A DNA stretch of 64,000 nt from Syntrophomonas wolfei subsp. methylbutyratica (GCF_001570625.1 NZ_BBQT01000003.1:202706-266705); one strand, 5' to 3'. Shown: positions 52,247-61,860, numbered from the stretch's first letter. Made by a program: numbers and translations. Notes: generated by a model not told the origin, from the sequence alone.

Positions 52247-53071
52247 ATGAGAAAAATTAAAATATGGACTGTATTGTTAATGACCATTTTCTTAATTTCT
52301 GCCTTTGCTTTGGCTGGCTGCAGCAAAGAGAGCGCTAGCGATTCCAATATTAATAAAACTGATAAAGAGCAAAGCTTAAAATATGAAGGTCAGAGCTTAT
52401 TGGTTCATAGCGGGGCCGGATTAAGTAAAGCTATGGATGAGATGGGGCAAAGCTTTGAAAAGAAGTACGGGGCTAAAATTAATTTTAACTATGCTGGTTG
52501 TGCCCAGCTACTTAGCCAGATGGAGATTAACCAAACCGGTGATGTTTTTGTGGGCGGTTCACTAAATGACGCAGAAATAGCAATTCAAAAAGGTTATACT
52601 GATAAATTTGATGAGGTCGTATATCATATTCCAGCTATCGCCGTACCGAAAGGTAATCCAGCCAATATCAGCGAACTGGCCGACCTGGCCAAACCTGGAG
52701 TAAAGTTGGTTCTGGGGGATGATAAAACCAATGCCATAGGTAAAAAAGGTGCTAAAATATTTGCCAAAAACCAGTTGGAAGAAGGTATTGCCAAGAATGT
52801 AGTAGCCCGAGATGCTACCGTTAATGAAATTGTAACTCACATTGCTATGAAACAGGGCGATGCGGGTTTGGTTTGGGAGGATAACGGATTTAATGCCAAG
52901 GATATAGAAATAATCAAAATTGATAAGGAACAGAATATAATTGATAAAGTTCCGGTGTGTATGCTGAGTTTTACTGAAAAAAAGGAATTGGCTCAAGCTT
53001 TTGTTGATTATGTAAAATCTCCGGAAGGCAAGGCGATTTTTGTTAAGCATGGTTTCAACCCTATTGAATAG
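52247..53071 (+). CDS. modA: Molybdate/tungstate ABC transporter substrate-binding lipoprotein
   Basis: 274 residues. Lipoprotein signal with lipobox FALAGC (Cys about residue 25). ModA-type periplasmic-binding fold: LLVHSGAGLSKAMDEMGQSF, NYAGCAQLLSQMEINQTGDV, VAVPKGNPANI, AGLVWEDNGF. The oxyanion could be molybdate or tungstate; syntrophic anaerobes often need tungsten for formate dehydrogenases, but the sequence alone does not decide. ATG follows GGAAAGGAG. Confidence 0.88.
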   Translation: MRKIKIWTVLLMTIFLISAFALAGCSKESASDSNINKTDKEQSLKYEGQSLLVHSGAGLSKAMDEMGQSFEKKYGAKINFNYAGCAQLLSQMEINQTGDVFVGGSLNDAEIAIQKGYTDKFDEVVYHIPAIAVPKGNPANISELADLAKPGVKLVLGDDKTNAIGKKGAKIFAKNQLEEGIAKNVVARDATVNEIVTHIAMKQGDAGLVWEDNGFNAKDIEIIKIDKEQNIIDKVPVCMLSFTEKKELAQAFVDYVKSPEGKAIFVKHGFNPIE

Positions 53072-53127
53072 CATAGCAAATGAAATCCAGTAAAATGTTA
53101 TACAGGTATAGGAAAGTTGTTTTTCAA

Positions 53128-53158
53128 AGGGGGCACATCTATTAGTTTTGTGCCCCCT
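53128..53158 (+). promoter_or_regulatory. Hairpin between modA and modB
   Basis: AGGGGGCACA (53128-53137) and TGTGCCCCCT (53149-53158) form a perfect 10-bp stem without a T-run. Likely an mRNA stabiliser that keeps the binding protein more abundant than the permease. Confidence 0.6.
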
Positions 53159-53218
53159 GACCTTGGACGGATGAGGTAAATATATAACTGGCTAGCGGTA
53201 AGCAAGGAGCTGTATATA

Positions 53219-54079
53219 ATGAAGCTTAGTCATAGATTTGCATTGAGGAGCAAGCTGCCCCAGGCTAAAAAGTTCCTGCTGCTTAACAATCGTTTTTTTC
53301 AGGGTCTAATAGTATTTATTATTTTACTTTTATTTATATTTGTCTTTTCAGCTCTGTTTAATATCGTATGGAAAGGGATAGCCGAGCTAGCCCAAAGCAT
53401 AGCCAGTCAAGAAATTCAATTTGCTATTAGGCTAAGCTTGTTTACTTCCATCACTTCCACCTTGATTTGTATCTTTTTTGCTTTACCCGTTGCCTACGGC
53501 CTGGAGCGTTTTAATATTCCCGGAAAAAAACTTATAAGTGTAATTCTGGATATACCCATTTCCCTCCCGCCTTTGGTTTGTGGGGTAGCTTTGCTGCTTC
53601 TTTTTGGAACCACCGAGTTCGGAACCTTATTGGCCAAGCATGGAATAAAGTTCATTTTTTCAGTAAACGGAATCATACTGGCTCAATTCTTTATTATTAC
53701 CCCCTATATGATCCGGGTTTTAAAGTCCACTATTGCCGACATAAACCCGCGTTTGGAGTTTGTGGCGCGTACTCTGGGCTGTTCGCAATGGCAGGCCTTT
53801 TGCAAAATCACTCTGCCTCTGGCCAAGAACGGTATTATTGCTGGTTTAGTAATAAGCTGGGCCCGAGCCATTGGAGAATTTGGCTGTGCATTAATGGTAG
53901 CCGGAGCTACCAGAATGGTGACTGAGACCTTGCCGGTTGCCCTGTACTTGAATATGGCCATAGGTGATCTGGAAATGGCTATGGCTTCTGCTACTTGCTT
54001 AATTATTATTTCTCTCATATCGCTTTTTATCTTTGAAATGGTTGGAGTAAGGCATATTCCAGCTTCCCGTATCAATTAG
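53219..54079 (+). CDS. modB: Molybdate-type ABC transporter permease
   Basis: 286 residues, about six membrane helices. EAA-loop-like RTLGCSQWQAFCKITLPLAK and the ModB motif WARAIGEFGCALMVAG. 147 bp after modA. Confidence 0.92.
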   Translation: MKLSHRFALRSKLPQAKKFLLLNNRFFQGLIVFIILLLFIFVFSALFNIVWKGIAELAQSIASQEIQFAIRLSLFTSITSTLICIFFALPVAYGLERFNIPGKKLISVILDIPISLPPLVCGVALLLLFGTTEFGTLLAKHGIKFIFSVNGIILAQFFIITPYMIRVLKSTIADINPRLEFVARTLGCSQWQAFCKITLPLAKNGIIAGLVISWARAIGEFGCALMVAGATRMVTETLPVALYLNMAIGDLEMAMASATCLIIISLISLFIFEMVGVRHIPASRIN

Positions 54080-54084
54080 GGTTA

Positions 54085-54195
54085 GGATATAACGAGGTGG
54101 AATATGTTCCCCGCTTCTTTAAGCGGCGGGTTCTAATCCCCTGCCTCGATGCAGCGTTGTGTTGAAATGCTCCGCAGTTTCTTCCGATGATTAAA
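54085..54195 (+). repeat. Family B repeat in the modB-modC spacer
   Basis: GGATATAACGAGGTGGAATA, CCCCGCTTCTTTAAGCGGCG (CCGCTT/AAGCGG stem), TCTAATCCCCTGCCTCGATG and TGCTCCGCAGTTTCTTCCGA. It interrupts an otherwise compact modABC operon. Confidence 0.7.
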
Positions 54196-54256
54196 GTAAA
54201 CATTGATTTTTTTACTTTTCATAACAATCGTTTTTTTTTGAATGTGTGGGGGTAGT

Positions 54257-55303
54257 ATGATTATTTTAAAAAATGTATCCAAGCGTTTAGGCGATTTCAG
54301 CTTGAAAAACATCAATATAAGCATAGATAATAACGAATACTTTGTAATACTGGGTCCAACCGGCACCGGAAAAACAGTTATACTGGAGATAATCGCCGGA
54401 ATGTATAAGCCTGATATAGGAGAGGTTTGGATAAATGAGCGCAATGTAAGTGCAGAATATCCAGAGTCCAGGCGAATTGGTTTTGTTTATCAGGATTATA
54501 TGCTCTTTCCTCACCTTAATGTACGAGAAAATATTAATTTTGCCTTAAAACTAAAAAAAACTCCCCGAAATATAATGAAAGATAAGCTTGAACAGATGGC
54601 TAGCCTCTTAGATATCGAAAGAATATTAGACCGTTATCCTTCAACCTTGAGCGGTGGCGAACAACAAAGGGTAGCCATTGCCCGGGCGCTGGTAACTGAC
54701 CCCGAAGTTTTACTGTTGGATGAACCGTTAAGTGCCCTGGATCCACGTAGTAAAGAATTGTTTCAACAAGAATTAAAAAGCATTCATCAAGAAATTAAAA
54801 CCACCACTATTCACATAACCCATGATTTTAATGAAGCACTGGTTCTGGCGGATCGCATGGGTATCATGCATAATGGGGAAATTGTTCAGATAGGTACGCC
54901 CAAGGAGGTCTTTCAAAAACCACAATCACAGTTTGTAGCTGAATTTGTGGGCATGGAAAATATATATGATGGTGAGATTATTGCTGAAAGAGGCGAGCAG
55001 TATGTCAGGATTGCTTCGCAATATCTTAGAGTGGTGTCAAGTCTTGGCGGTAAGGTTCGGGTAGCTATTCGCCCCGAAGACATAATAATTACCCGGGGGA
55101 AGTTTTGCAGCAGTGCTCAAAACACACTTACTGCCAGCATTATTGAAATAATCCCTCGAGGCTCCTTTTATAAGGTGGTTCTTGATGCAGGTATTACTAT
55201 GACAGCTGTGGTTACCGGGCAGGCTCTGGAAGAACTAAATCTGGAGCCGGGACAGAGTGTTTGGGCGGTTTTTAAAACCACTGCTGTGCATGTTTTTAAA
55301 TAA
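54257..55303 (+). CDS. modC: Molybdate-type ABC transporter ATP-binding protein
   Basis: 348 residues. Walker A ILGPTGTGKTVILEIIAG, signature LSGGEQQRVAIARAL, Walker B VLLLDEPLSALDP, H-loop ITHDFNEA, and a C-terminal TOBE-like regulatory domain (about 285-348). ATG 54257 follows GGGGGT; ATG 54242 overlaps that site. Confidence 0.92.
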   Translation: MIILKNVSKRLGDFSLKNINISIDNNEYFVILGPTGTGKTVILEIIAGMYKPDIGEVWINERNVSAEYPESRRIGFVYQDYMLFPHLNVRENINFALKLKKTPRNIMKDKLEQMASLLDIERILDRYPSTLSGGEQQRVAIARALVTDPEVLLLDEPLSALDPRSKELFQQELKSIHQEIKTTTIHITHDFNEALVLADRMGIMHNGEIVQIGTPKEVFQKPQSQFVAEFVGMENIYDGEIIAERGEQYVRIASQYLRVVSSLGGKVRVAIRPEDIIITRGKFCSSAQNTLTASIIEIIPRGSFYKVVLDAGITMTAVVTGQALEELNLEPGQSVWAVFKTTAVHVFK

Positions 55304-55350
55304 AGAAAACCAGAGACAGGCTAAAATAAAATGTTAACAAAAGCAGGAAT

Positions 55351-55380
55351 TTACATATTATTGCTAAAAATATGTATACT
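55351..55380 (+). promoter_or_regulatory. Possible promoter of the SLH gene
   Basis: TTACAT (55351-55356), 18-bp spacer, TATACT (55375-55380). It leaves a 120-nt leader. Confidence 0.45.
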
Positions 55381-55500
55381 TATACAAATATTTATCCAGC
55401 AATTTGAGGAAGGGATGAAGCTCAGATTATCAGGAAGGAGGTAATAGAAAGCAGGGGAGCGAGGTTAATATTTCCAGATTAGACGAGAGGAGAATGCTCG

Positions 55501-58500
55501 TTGAAGAAAAAAAGAAGAAAAATACTCGCATACGGCATATTATTGCTTTTTATGTTGTCCATAAGCGGAGCCGCCTGGGCAGCACCGGCAGATACAACAA
55601 GCACCGGGGGAAAGAGCATTGAGGCGCGGACGCTTTCGTTATTCAAGGATGTAAGCGCCGGGGACGGCAACCTGATCTATATCAACTTCCTGGTAAAGAA
55701 ATCGTTCATCGCTGGTTTTCCCGATGGCGGGTTTCACCCAAGCGAGGGATTGAGCCGCGCCCAGGCAGCAACGGTAATTGTAAAAGCTGCCGGCTTAAAT
55801 AGTGATAATAAGGAAACATTGTTTAAAGATGTGAGCGAAGAGCACTGGGCCGCCGCTTACATAACTGCGGCCGCGGAGGCCGGTTACCTGAAAGGCTATC
55901 CCGATGGGAGCTACAGACCCGAGGACAAGCTTAGCCGAGCTGAGGGGATAAGCCTAATATTAAGACTATCCAGGCAAAAAGATGATGCGGAATTGCCCGT
56001 ATTAAAGGATCTGGATAGCAAGCACTGGGCCGCCAATTCGGCAGCCATCGGACTGGCGGCTGGAATGGTCGGCTTGAGCAGTGACCAGAATCAATTCCTT
56101 CCCGATGCCGATTTCAGTCGCGGCGATTTAAGCCGGGCTCTGGCCGTATTGCTTACTACTGACCCGGATTTAAGCAGAAAAGCATTAAATGGCAGCCTGG
56201 AAATAAAAAAAGGCGAAGTGAAGATTAACGGCCAAATCGCAAGCGGCACTGTGAGCATACAAGCCGGTGATATGATAGCAACCTCCGCCAGTGCCGAAGC
56301 CCAGTTGAACTATCCTGACGGCAGCGGTTTTCTGGTCAAGGAAAATACTAGTTTCACAGTTAAGGAAACCCAGGGCCGGGAATATATCAAGAAGGACGGC
56401 AGCCCGGGGATCGCAGTGGACTGGCTGCTGGTTGATCTTAAAAAAGGCAATGTCTTCGGAGCCCTGGCCGATAATCCCAATGTACAGAAAGCTGCGGAAA
56501 AGAAAAACGCTGCTGCAGGTGAACGTCTGCTGGCCGGCCTTTCTAATGGCCTGGAATTGATAGCGGCAAACGATAAAGGGCTTCCCTGGTATAAAACCGC
56601 CGACAGCAAGAAGGTAAAAGTAAAAGTGGATATGCCTTATGGCGTAGCCGCAGTACGCGGCAGCTTCTGGAACAATAGTGTAAGTGATGACGGCTGCAGC
56701 ACTTCGCTTCTGGAAGGCGAACTCGATTTAATTGCCGGTGGCCAGACCCAGTCCCTGCTTCCCGGTCAGAGTTCCGGTGCGGGCTCGTCCAATCCCCTGC
56801 CTGCTCCTCCAACACCGATGACTGCAGCGCAGGTAAACGCCTGGGTGCAGCAAGCTAGCTGGCTGCAGAATGTGGCGCAAACCATGCAGGCCCAGCAGGC
56901 GGCATGGCAGGCTCCTCCGGGAATTACTCAACCCAACCAGCCGCCGCCAGCAATCCCTCAGCCTACACTACCCAGTATATTGAATGTCCTTAACCAGGCT
57001 CTGATACAGGTTCAGCAGGCGGCTGGAATTACGAACCCTGTGCAATTAAATGTTGCTGCTTCCAGCAGCAGCGGTTACAACACCGGCGGTTCCAGCAGCG
57101 GAGGCGGCGGTGGAGGCAGCCAACAGCCTGGGACCTGGCGGCTGGAAGATGTGGCCACCACGGTTTATAATAACCAGACCCTTGCTCTGACCCGAAAACT
57201 CCATATTACCCCTCCCGCCGAAGTGCCGCAGGATTCATATTATGAAGTGAGCATGAAAAGCGGAGGCATGTTTTATAGCCTTGGAATAAACAAGATTGGC
57301 AATCCCATCTTCCATTTAGCCAAGGCCTCGGATGATCCCTCCCGCCTTATTGCGGCTTTCCAGGACAACAGCGGTAACAGGTATGGCTTTTTCAGCCTGA
57401 ACGGCAGCGGCAGCAGCGGCACCCTGACCAGACTGGCGACCAGGACTATCTCTGGAAAAATTGAGCTGCAGTCACCTTCCGGACCCATAGCGGCTCCCGC
57501 CGGAGGTTTAAACATTATAATTACTATTACAGGTCGAAGTGTAGGCGGTTATTATTACAACAGCCAGTCAGTCACTATGCCGGCCGGCGTGTCCAGCATG
57601 GATTATATTTTAGAAGTTCCCGAGAACTCGAGCAGCAATAGCTACATTATCCACTTCGCTGTGGAAGACAGCAGCCACAGCAATCCCTTTTTTAGTACTA
57701 GAATCTTCGATGTGGACGTTTCGAAGGGCAACGCCAGCGTTGAAAACATAATACTGCAGCCGGCTGTCTATATTCATGGAAAATTAAGCCTGCCCGATGT
57801 CAATACCTCAAATACCCCTGTTTCCGGCAGCATAGCAGCCATACCGGCATCAGGGTCGGATGGTTCTTCTTTAAGAATTTACAGAATTAATTTTGCTATA
57901 GAGAAAAACAAAAAAGATTTTGATTTTCACCTGCCGGTAAAGCCTGGAGCAGATTATTATTTGTATTATGAATTGTATAACAGCAATAATGAATACGAAC
58001 ATTCGCAGAAATTCTATCGCTTTGGTTATTACAGCAGCTCAGGCACCGTTGGCACCGTTCCTGCTGAAGATATCTACACTTCTCTCGTTGGAGCAACCGC
58101 TATTAGCGTAAACAGCTGTGTCTCTGACATTAACCTGGATGTTAAGACCGGTTACGGCTATCTCATTTCCGGTTACATCATATTGCCGGAAGCTGCTCCG
58201 AACAGCGATATCAATCTTTGGCTCTGGGTCCATCCGCAGTCCGGACCGGCCGCCGCTATCTCCGCTGGTATCTACAAATCTTTTTCACACGATGAAAAAT
58301 CGCAAGCTTATTATCTTAATGTTCCGGGCCCAGGCAACTATATCCTGTCGGATGGTCATGGTACTTCGGGATTTACCAACCCGCCGTTATACAGGCTGGA
58401 TCCGGTTGCGGTGACGGTCTATTCAGCCGATGTCTTCCAGGATTTAAACCTTGTAAGCTCAGGCATAATACCGGGTGGACCGGGCGGCGACATCACCGGG

Positions 58501-59058
58501 CTTGATCCCGCTATGGTAACCGGCCCGGCCCTCCTAGTGAAAGGAAAGGTCTATGGCCTGCTCAGTCCCTCGTGTACGGCAGAAGTTGCGGCCTTGGTAA
58601 GATTAAACGAGTGCTGCCATTTCAAGTCAGCGGACGGCCAGTGGTATGAATTGAATGACAGCGGCAACGGTTTGATTGCAACAGATGCATCAGCTATACC
58701 CCCGATAGGAAAGATTATCGACTGCCCTGTATTAACAGCATCGCCAACCTCCTTCCCGCAAAGCGACACCGGACGCAGCATTAAGGTAAGCGCACCATCA
58801 GGCAGTGCTCTCTGGACAGCAAGTGATGACAGCGTACGGGCTATTCTAACAAATGACAGAGAAGGGCTAGTCATGACAGAAGGGCTAGTCATATCGTGCA
58901 GTCCTATTAAACCTGACACTATTGAAGATGAAAACGCTACCATCCCCATACCCGATGCTATACCCAGAAGTAAATATATTCTGACCTTGTACAAGGAATC
59001 CGGTGGAGCTAAAATACTGCTGGGCGCAGCCAAGTTTACTATCACTAATCCAATTTAA
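55501..59058 (+). CDS. Large S-layer-homology surface protein with FecR-like domain
   Basis: 1185 residues. Signal peptide with cleavage after AAWA. Three SLH domains at about 48-100, 115-165 and 175-225 (LFKDVSEEHWAAAYITAAAE, LSRAQAATVIVKAAGL) for binding the cell wall. Then a FecR-like segment (KGEVKINGQIASGTVSIQAG ... MPYGVAAVRGSFWN ... LLPGQSSG) at about 238-425. A Pro/Gln/Ala linker and a Gly/Ser-rich hinge (about 520-545) lead to a 640-residue C-terminal region of beta-sandwich modules resembling carboxypeptidase regulatory-like repeats (ISGKIELQSPSG, IHGKLSLPDVN, ISGYIILPEAAP, VKGKVYGLLSPS). Not part of a visible operon. TTG 55501 follows GAGGAG. GC-richer than its neighbours. Likely a wall-anchored surface protein; ligand unknown. 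Confidence 0.85.
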   Translation: MKKKRRKILAYGILLLFMLSISGAAWAAPADTTSTGGKSIEARTLSLFKDVSAGDGNLIYINFLVKKSFIAGFPDGGFHPSEGLSRAQAATVIVKAAGLNSDNKETLFKDVSEEHWAAAYITAAAEAGYLKGYPDGSYRPEDKLSRAEGISLILRLSRQKDDAELPVLKDLDSKHWAANSAAIGLAAGMVGLSSDQNQFLPDADFSRGDLSRALAVLLTTDPDLSRKALNGSLEIKKGEVKINGQIASGTVSIQAGDMIATSASAEAQLNYPDGSGFLVKENTSFTVKETQGREYIKKDGSPGIAVDWLLVDLKKGNVFGALADNPNVQKAAEKKNAAAGERLLAGLSNGLELIAANDKGLPWYKTADSKKVKVKVDMPYGVAAVRGSFWNNSVSDDGCSTSLLEGELDLIAGGQTQSLLPGQSSGAGSSNPLPAPPTPMTAAQVNAWVQQASWLQNVAQTMQAQQAAWQAPPGITQPNQPPPAIPQPTLPSILNVLNQALIQVQQAAGITNPVQLNVAASSSSGYNTGGSSSGGGGGGSQQPGTWRLEDVATTVYNNQTLALTRKLHITPPAEVPQDSYYEVSMKSGGMFYSLGINKIGNPIFHLAKASDDPSRLIAAFQDNSGNRYGFFSLNGSGSSGTLTRLATRTISGKIELQSPSGPIAAPAGGLNIIITITGRSVGGYYYNSQSVTMPAGVSSMDYILEVPENSSSNSYIIHFAVEDSSHSNPFFSTRIFDVDVSKGNASVENIILQPAVYIHGKLSLPDVNTSNTPVSGSIAAIPASGSDGSSLRIYRINFAIEKNKKDFDFHLPVKPGADYYLYYELYNSNNEYEHSQKFYRFGYYSSSGTVGTVPAEDIYTSLVGATAISVNSCVSDINLDVKTGYGYLISGYIILPEAAPNSDINLWLWVHPQSGPAAAISAGIYKSFSHDEKSQAYYLNVPGPGNYILSDGHGTSGFTNPPLYRLDPVAVTVYSADVFQDLNLVSSGIIPGGPGGDITGLDPAMVTGPALLVKGKVYGLLSPSCTAEVAALVRLNECCHFKSADGQWYELNDSGNGLIATDASAIPPIGKIIDCPVLTASPTSFPQSDTGRSIKVSAPSGSALWTASDDSVRAILTNDREGLVMTEGLVISCSPIKPDTIEDENATIPIPDAIPRSKYILTLYKESGGAKILLGAAKFTITNPI

Positions 59059-59116
59059 TGAATAGCAAAATTCGGATTTATCATGACCGGAACCCGGAAA
59101 AACATCGTCAAACAGC

Positions 59117-59152
59117 AAAACCCCCTGCTCTTAAAAAGCAGGGGGTTTTGTT
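59117..59152 (+). terminator. Terminator of the SLH gene
   Basis: AAAACCCCCTGCT (59117-59129) and AGCAGGGGGTTTT (59137-59149) form a perfect 13-bp stem ending in TTTTGTTT. Confidence 0.88.
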
Positions 59153-59285
59153 TCCTTATTGGCAGCTGTAATATGATGGGGAGTTTATTGCCTATGCTTC
59201 TTTTTCTACGCAACATTCCCAATATTAATCAGCTTTTTGGCGGCAAGGTCTATGTTATAATATGCAGGTGAGGAGGCCAATTTCG

Positions 59286-59828
59286 ATGAAAAACAACGAT
59301 TTTCGCATATTAATATCTGTTGCCGCCTTAATTTTAAGTCTAGGTGTTCTTTTGGGTGCGTATAACCTTTATATTAAACTAGGCATCGAAAAACCTCTGG
59401 GGGCTGAGTTGTCAGCATTGGACGGGGTTAAAAAAATCGAAGTTAATAAAGGTAAAGAGGGATATGAGATTAAGGTAGATTTGGATAGCGTGGACAACAT
59501 TCAGGATAACTATGGGGATATCAACCAAGCATTAAAAGCTAGATTAAATAGTGAAAACTATCAATTAGAAATTGGCGATCAGCGCAACCAGGATTTACAA
59601 GAGCTATTTAACAGCCTTCAACCTGCACTTTACGAAGCTCTTGCTGATAACCGTTTTATTTGGCTAAATGAACAGCTGGCTGAGAAAGCTGCTGCCAAAG
59701 GAATGAATTATGATATGTATATCGATAAAGAGCAGCTATATCTTCAGATAGGGGATGGGCAGCATTATCTTTATGAAGTAATAGAAAGAAATAGCAGTAG
59801 CAGTTCAGCAGAAACAGGGAGGAAATAG
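59286..59828 (+). CDS. Single-pass membrane protein next to the FtsH-like gene
   Basis: 180 residues. One N-terminal membrane helix (ILISVAALILSLGVLLGAYN) and an exported or periplasm-facing charged domain rich in Asp, Glu and Gln, ending in a Ser-rich tail. No family recognised. ATG 59286 lies nine bases after GAGGAGG; the open frame's earlier start overlaps that site. It ends 2 bp before the FtsH-like protease, so the pair is surely co-translated and probably acts together (inference). TATAAT at 59256 may be its -10 box. Confidence 0.7.
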   Translation: MKNNDFRILISVAALILSLGVLLGAYNLYIKLGIEKPLGAELSALDGVKKIEVNKGKEGYEIKVDLDSVDNIQDNYGDINQALKARLNSENYQLEIGDQRNQDLQELFNSLQPALYEALADNRFIWLNEQLAEKAAAKGMNYDMYIDKEQLYLQIGDGQHYLYEVIERNSSSSSAETGRK

Positions 59829-59830
59829 TT

Positions 59831-61312
59831 GTGAGGGAAATATTGGTTGGCTCAGCAGTGGGCTTGGTGGTTTTTCTTGCTATTATTGGGGTCAATGTTA
59901 CTCCCTTTGTTTTATTTGCCCTGATAATGGGAGGTTTTTTCTTTTTTATGCGGAATCAGGGCTCAATAAAATTTGATGAAGTAGGAGGAGCCATAAATAA
60001 ACCCCGTCATGCCCGTTTCGAAGATATAGGAGGGCAGGATTCGGCTATTAAAGAATTGCAAGAAGCCCTGCAGTTTATATTAAAACCTGATGAAATTGGT
60101 AAAATGGGAATCAGGCCTATCAAAGGTATTTTACTGGTAGGGCCACCAGGTACCGGCAAAACTTTATTGGCCAGGGCTGCTGCCAGTTTTACCAGTTCGG
60201 TCTTTATCGCTGCTTCAGGCAGTGAGTTTATCGAAATGTATGCGGGAATTGGAGCCAAGAGGATACGCCAGCTTTTTAAAGATGCCCGCAGCAAAGCCAG
60301 CAAGGCTAAAAAGAAGAGTGCTATAATTTTTATCGATGAACTGGAGATACTTGGCGTAAAAAGAGGAAGCAATAGCAGCCACATGGAATATGACCAGACG
60401 CTAAACCAATTGCTGGTAGAAATGGATGGTATCAGTCAAAATGAGGAGCCCCGCTTATTGCTTATTGCTGCAACCAACCGTTCCGATATGCTGGATCCGG
60501 CACTTTTACGCCCGGGACGTTTTGATCGGCAGGTTCAGGTGGGATTGCCGGACAAACACGGTCGAGCAAAAATATTGAATATTCATACCCGCAACAAGCC
60601 TTTGGATAATACCCTGGTTTTAGAAGATATTGCCCGGGCCACCTTTGGGTTTTCCGGTGCCCATCTGGAAAGCCTGGCAAATGAAGCAGCCATTCTGGCT
60701 ATGCGGGAAAAATCCCCCAGGATCGAAGCCCGGCATTTTGAAGAAGCCATTGATAAAGTAATAATGGGAGAAAAAATGGACCGAAAGCCATCCTCCCAGG
60801 AGATGGAACGGGTAAGTATACATGAAAGCGGTCATGCCTTGGTTAGCGAACTCCTGCAACCAGGCTCAGTCTCAGCCCTGACTATTGTTCCGCGAGGTGG
60901 TGCTCTGGGTTTCATGCGTAAAGCAGCCCAGGATGACCAGTACCTCTATACTCGTGATGAATTGGAAAAGCAGATTATGGTTGCGCTGGCTGGAGCCCTG
61001 GCTGAGGAAATATGTTTTGGCAACCGTAGTACCGGTGCTCGTAATGACTTTGCCCAGGCCTGGGATTTGCTGCGGGAAATTATAGATGCTGGTCTTTCAT
61101 CACTGGGAGTAGTAAAAGCTGAGGATATACCTATTCATACATTTTACCGGGAATGTAAGGCCATAATTAAGAACTTGGAAGAGCAAACCCGGCGACTTTT
61201 GCAGGAAAACATAGATTCCTTGGAAAAGATTGCTGACTGCGTATTAGATGAAGAATCCCTTGATCGCAAGCGTCTATTAGATTTGCTGGAAGTAGCAGAA
61301 GTAGCTTCATAA
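59831..61312 (+). CDS. Short FtsH-like AAA+ metalloprotease
   Basis: 493 residues, against about 600-650 for FtsH. Two closely spaced N-terminal helices (residues about 5-40) with almost no extracellular loop replace the FtsH external domain. AAA+ core: FEDIGGQDSAIKEL, LLVGPPGTGKTLLARAAA (Walker A), AIIFIDELEILG (Walker B; DE then L where FtsH has DEID), NRSDMLDPALLRPGRFDR (SRH). Protease zinc site HESGHAL and a third-ligand region GARNDFAQAWDL. GTG follows GGGAGGA. A paralogous quality-control protease; the adjacent membrane protein may be its adaptor. Confidence 0.88.
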   Translation: MREILVGSAVGLVVFLAIIGVNVTPFVLFALIMGGFFFFMRNQGSIKFDEVGGAINKPRHARFEDIGGQDSAIKELQEALQFILKPDEIGKMGIRPIKGILLVGPPGTGKTLLARAAASFTSSVFIAASGSEFIEMYAGIGAKRIRQLFKDARSKASKAKKKSAIIFIDELEILGVKRGSNSSHMEYDQTLNQLLVEMDGISQNEEPRLLLIAATNRSDMLDPALLRPGRFDRQVQVGLPDKHGRAKILNIHTRNKPLDNTLVLEDIARATFGFSGAHLESLANEAAILAMREKSPRIEARHFEEAIDKVIMGEKMDRKPSSQEMERVSIHESGHALVSELLQPGSVSALTIVPRGGALGFMRKAAQDDQYLYTRDELEKQIMVALAGALAEEICFGNRSTGARNDFAQAWDLLREIIDAGLSSLGVVKAEDIPIHTFYRECKAIIKNLEEQTRRLLQENIDSLEKIADCVLDEESLDRKRLLDLLEVAEVAS

Positions 61313-61420
61313 TCAAGAGACGAACCATAATATTACTATGGCCAGGTTTTACCTGGCTTTTTGCTTTATTACCAGCCTCTTTTACCAGCCTTGCTGTATT
61401 TTTTTGCACCGCAATCAAAT

Positions 61421-61695
61421 TTGACTCCACTGCGAAAACCCCTTTTGTTGCATAAGGGTTGCATAAATATACAAAGCGAGCGTTGGCGAAGCATGGTTGC
61501 AACGCCCGGCGAAGGCGAGCAGGCGAAAGGGGGCGAGCGACAGGACGTCGCGAGAGCGCTATACGACCATGGATGGGAGGTTAGCGTGTACCCCTTGAGC
61601 CGCGAGACAAGCCGCAGGTGTTGCCCATGCGAAGACTGCGAGCGGTATATTTATACAAGCCAATGAATATTAATAACTTTTTGCAGTAGAATCAA
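61421..61695 (+). repeat. Family A repeat, full-length copy
   Basis: A 275-bp element with clear terminal inverted repeats, TTGACTCCACTGCGAAAA and TTTTTGCAGTAGAATCAA. Inside: GCATAAATATACAAAGCGAG, GTGTACCCCTTGAGCCGCGA and GACTGCGAGCGGTATATTTA. It has no coding frame, fitting a miniature inverted-repeat transposable element. Confidence 0.85.
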
Positions 61696-61733
61696 ATTTG
61701 TAATAGAATAAAAAGGGAAAATTTACAGCAAGG

Positions 61734-61860
61734 TTATCCGATGACTAACTCGCTCTAAGACTCCCGCCTCTATAGGCGGGAGTAAGAGCGACTAAGTCTC
61801 TGGATAAGTGCGGCTAAGCTTCAGATGGGGTTAAAACTCCACCTGAAGCAAGTCTTACTT
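61734..61860 (+). repeat. Family D palindromic element, copy 2 (before cinA)
   Basis: Nearly identical to 22764-22890. One difference changes an A-U to a G-U pair in the second hairpin (TGGGGTT/AACTCCA), so the fold is preserved. It again ends just before the Shine-Dalgarno of the next gene. Confidence 0.8.

Noticed and set aside
61361..61666. Open frame of 101 codons
   Set aside because: It consists mostly of the family A repeat, which reads through in other frames in other copies; no conserved product.
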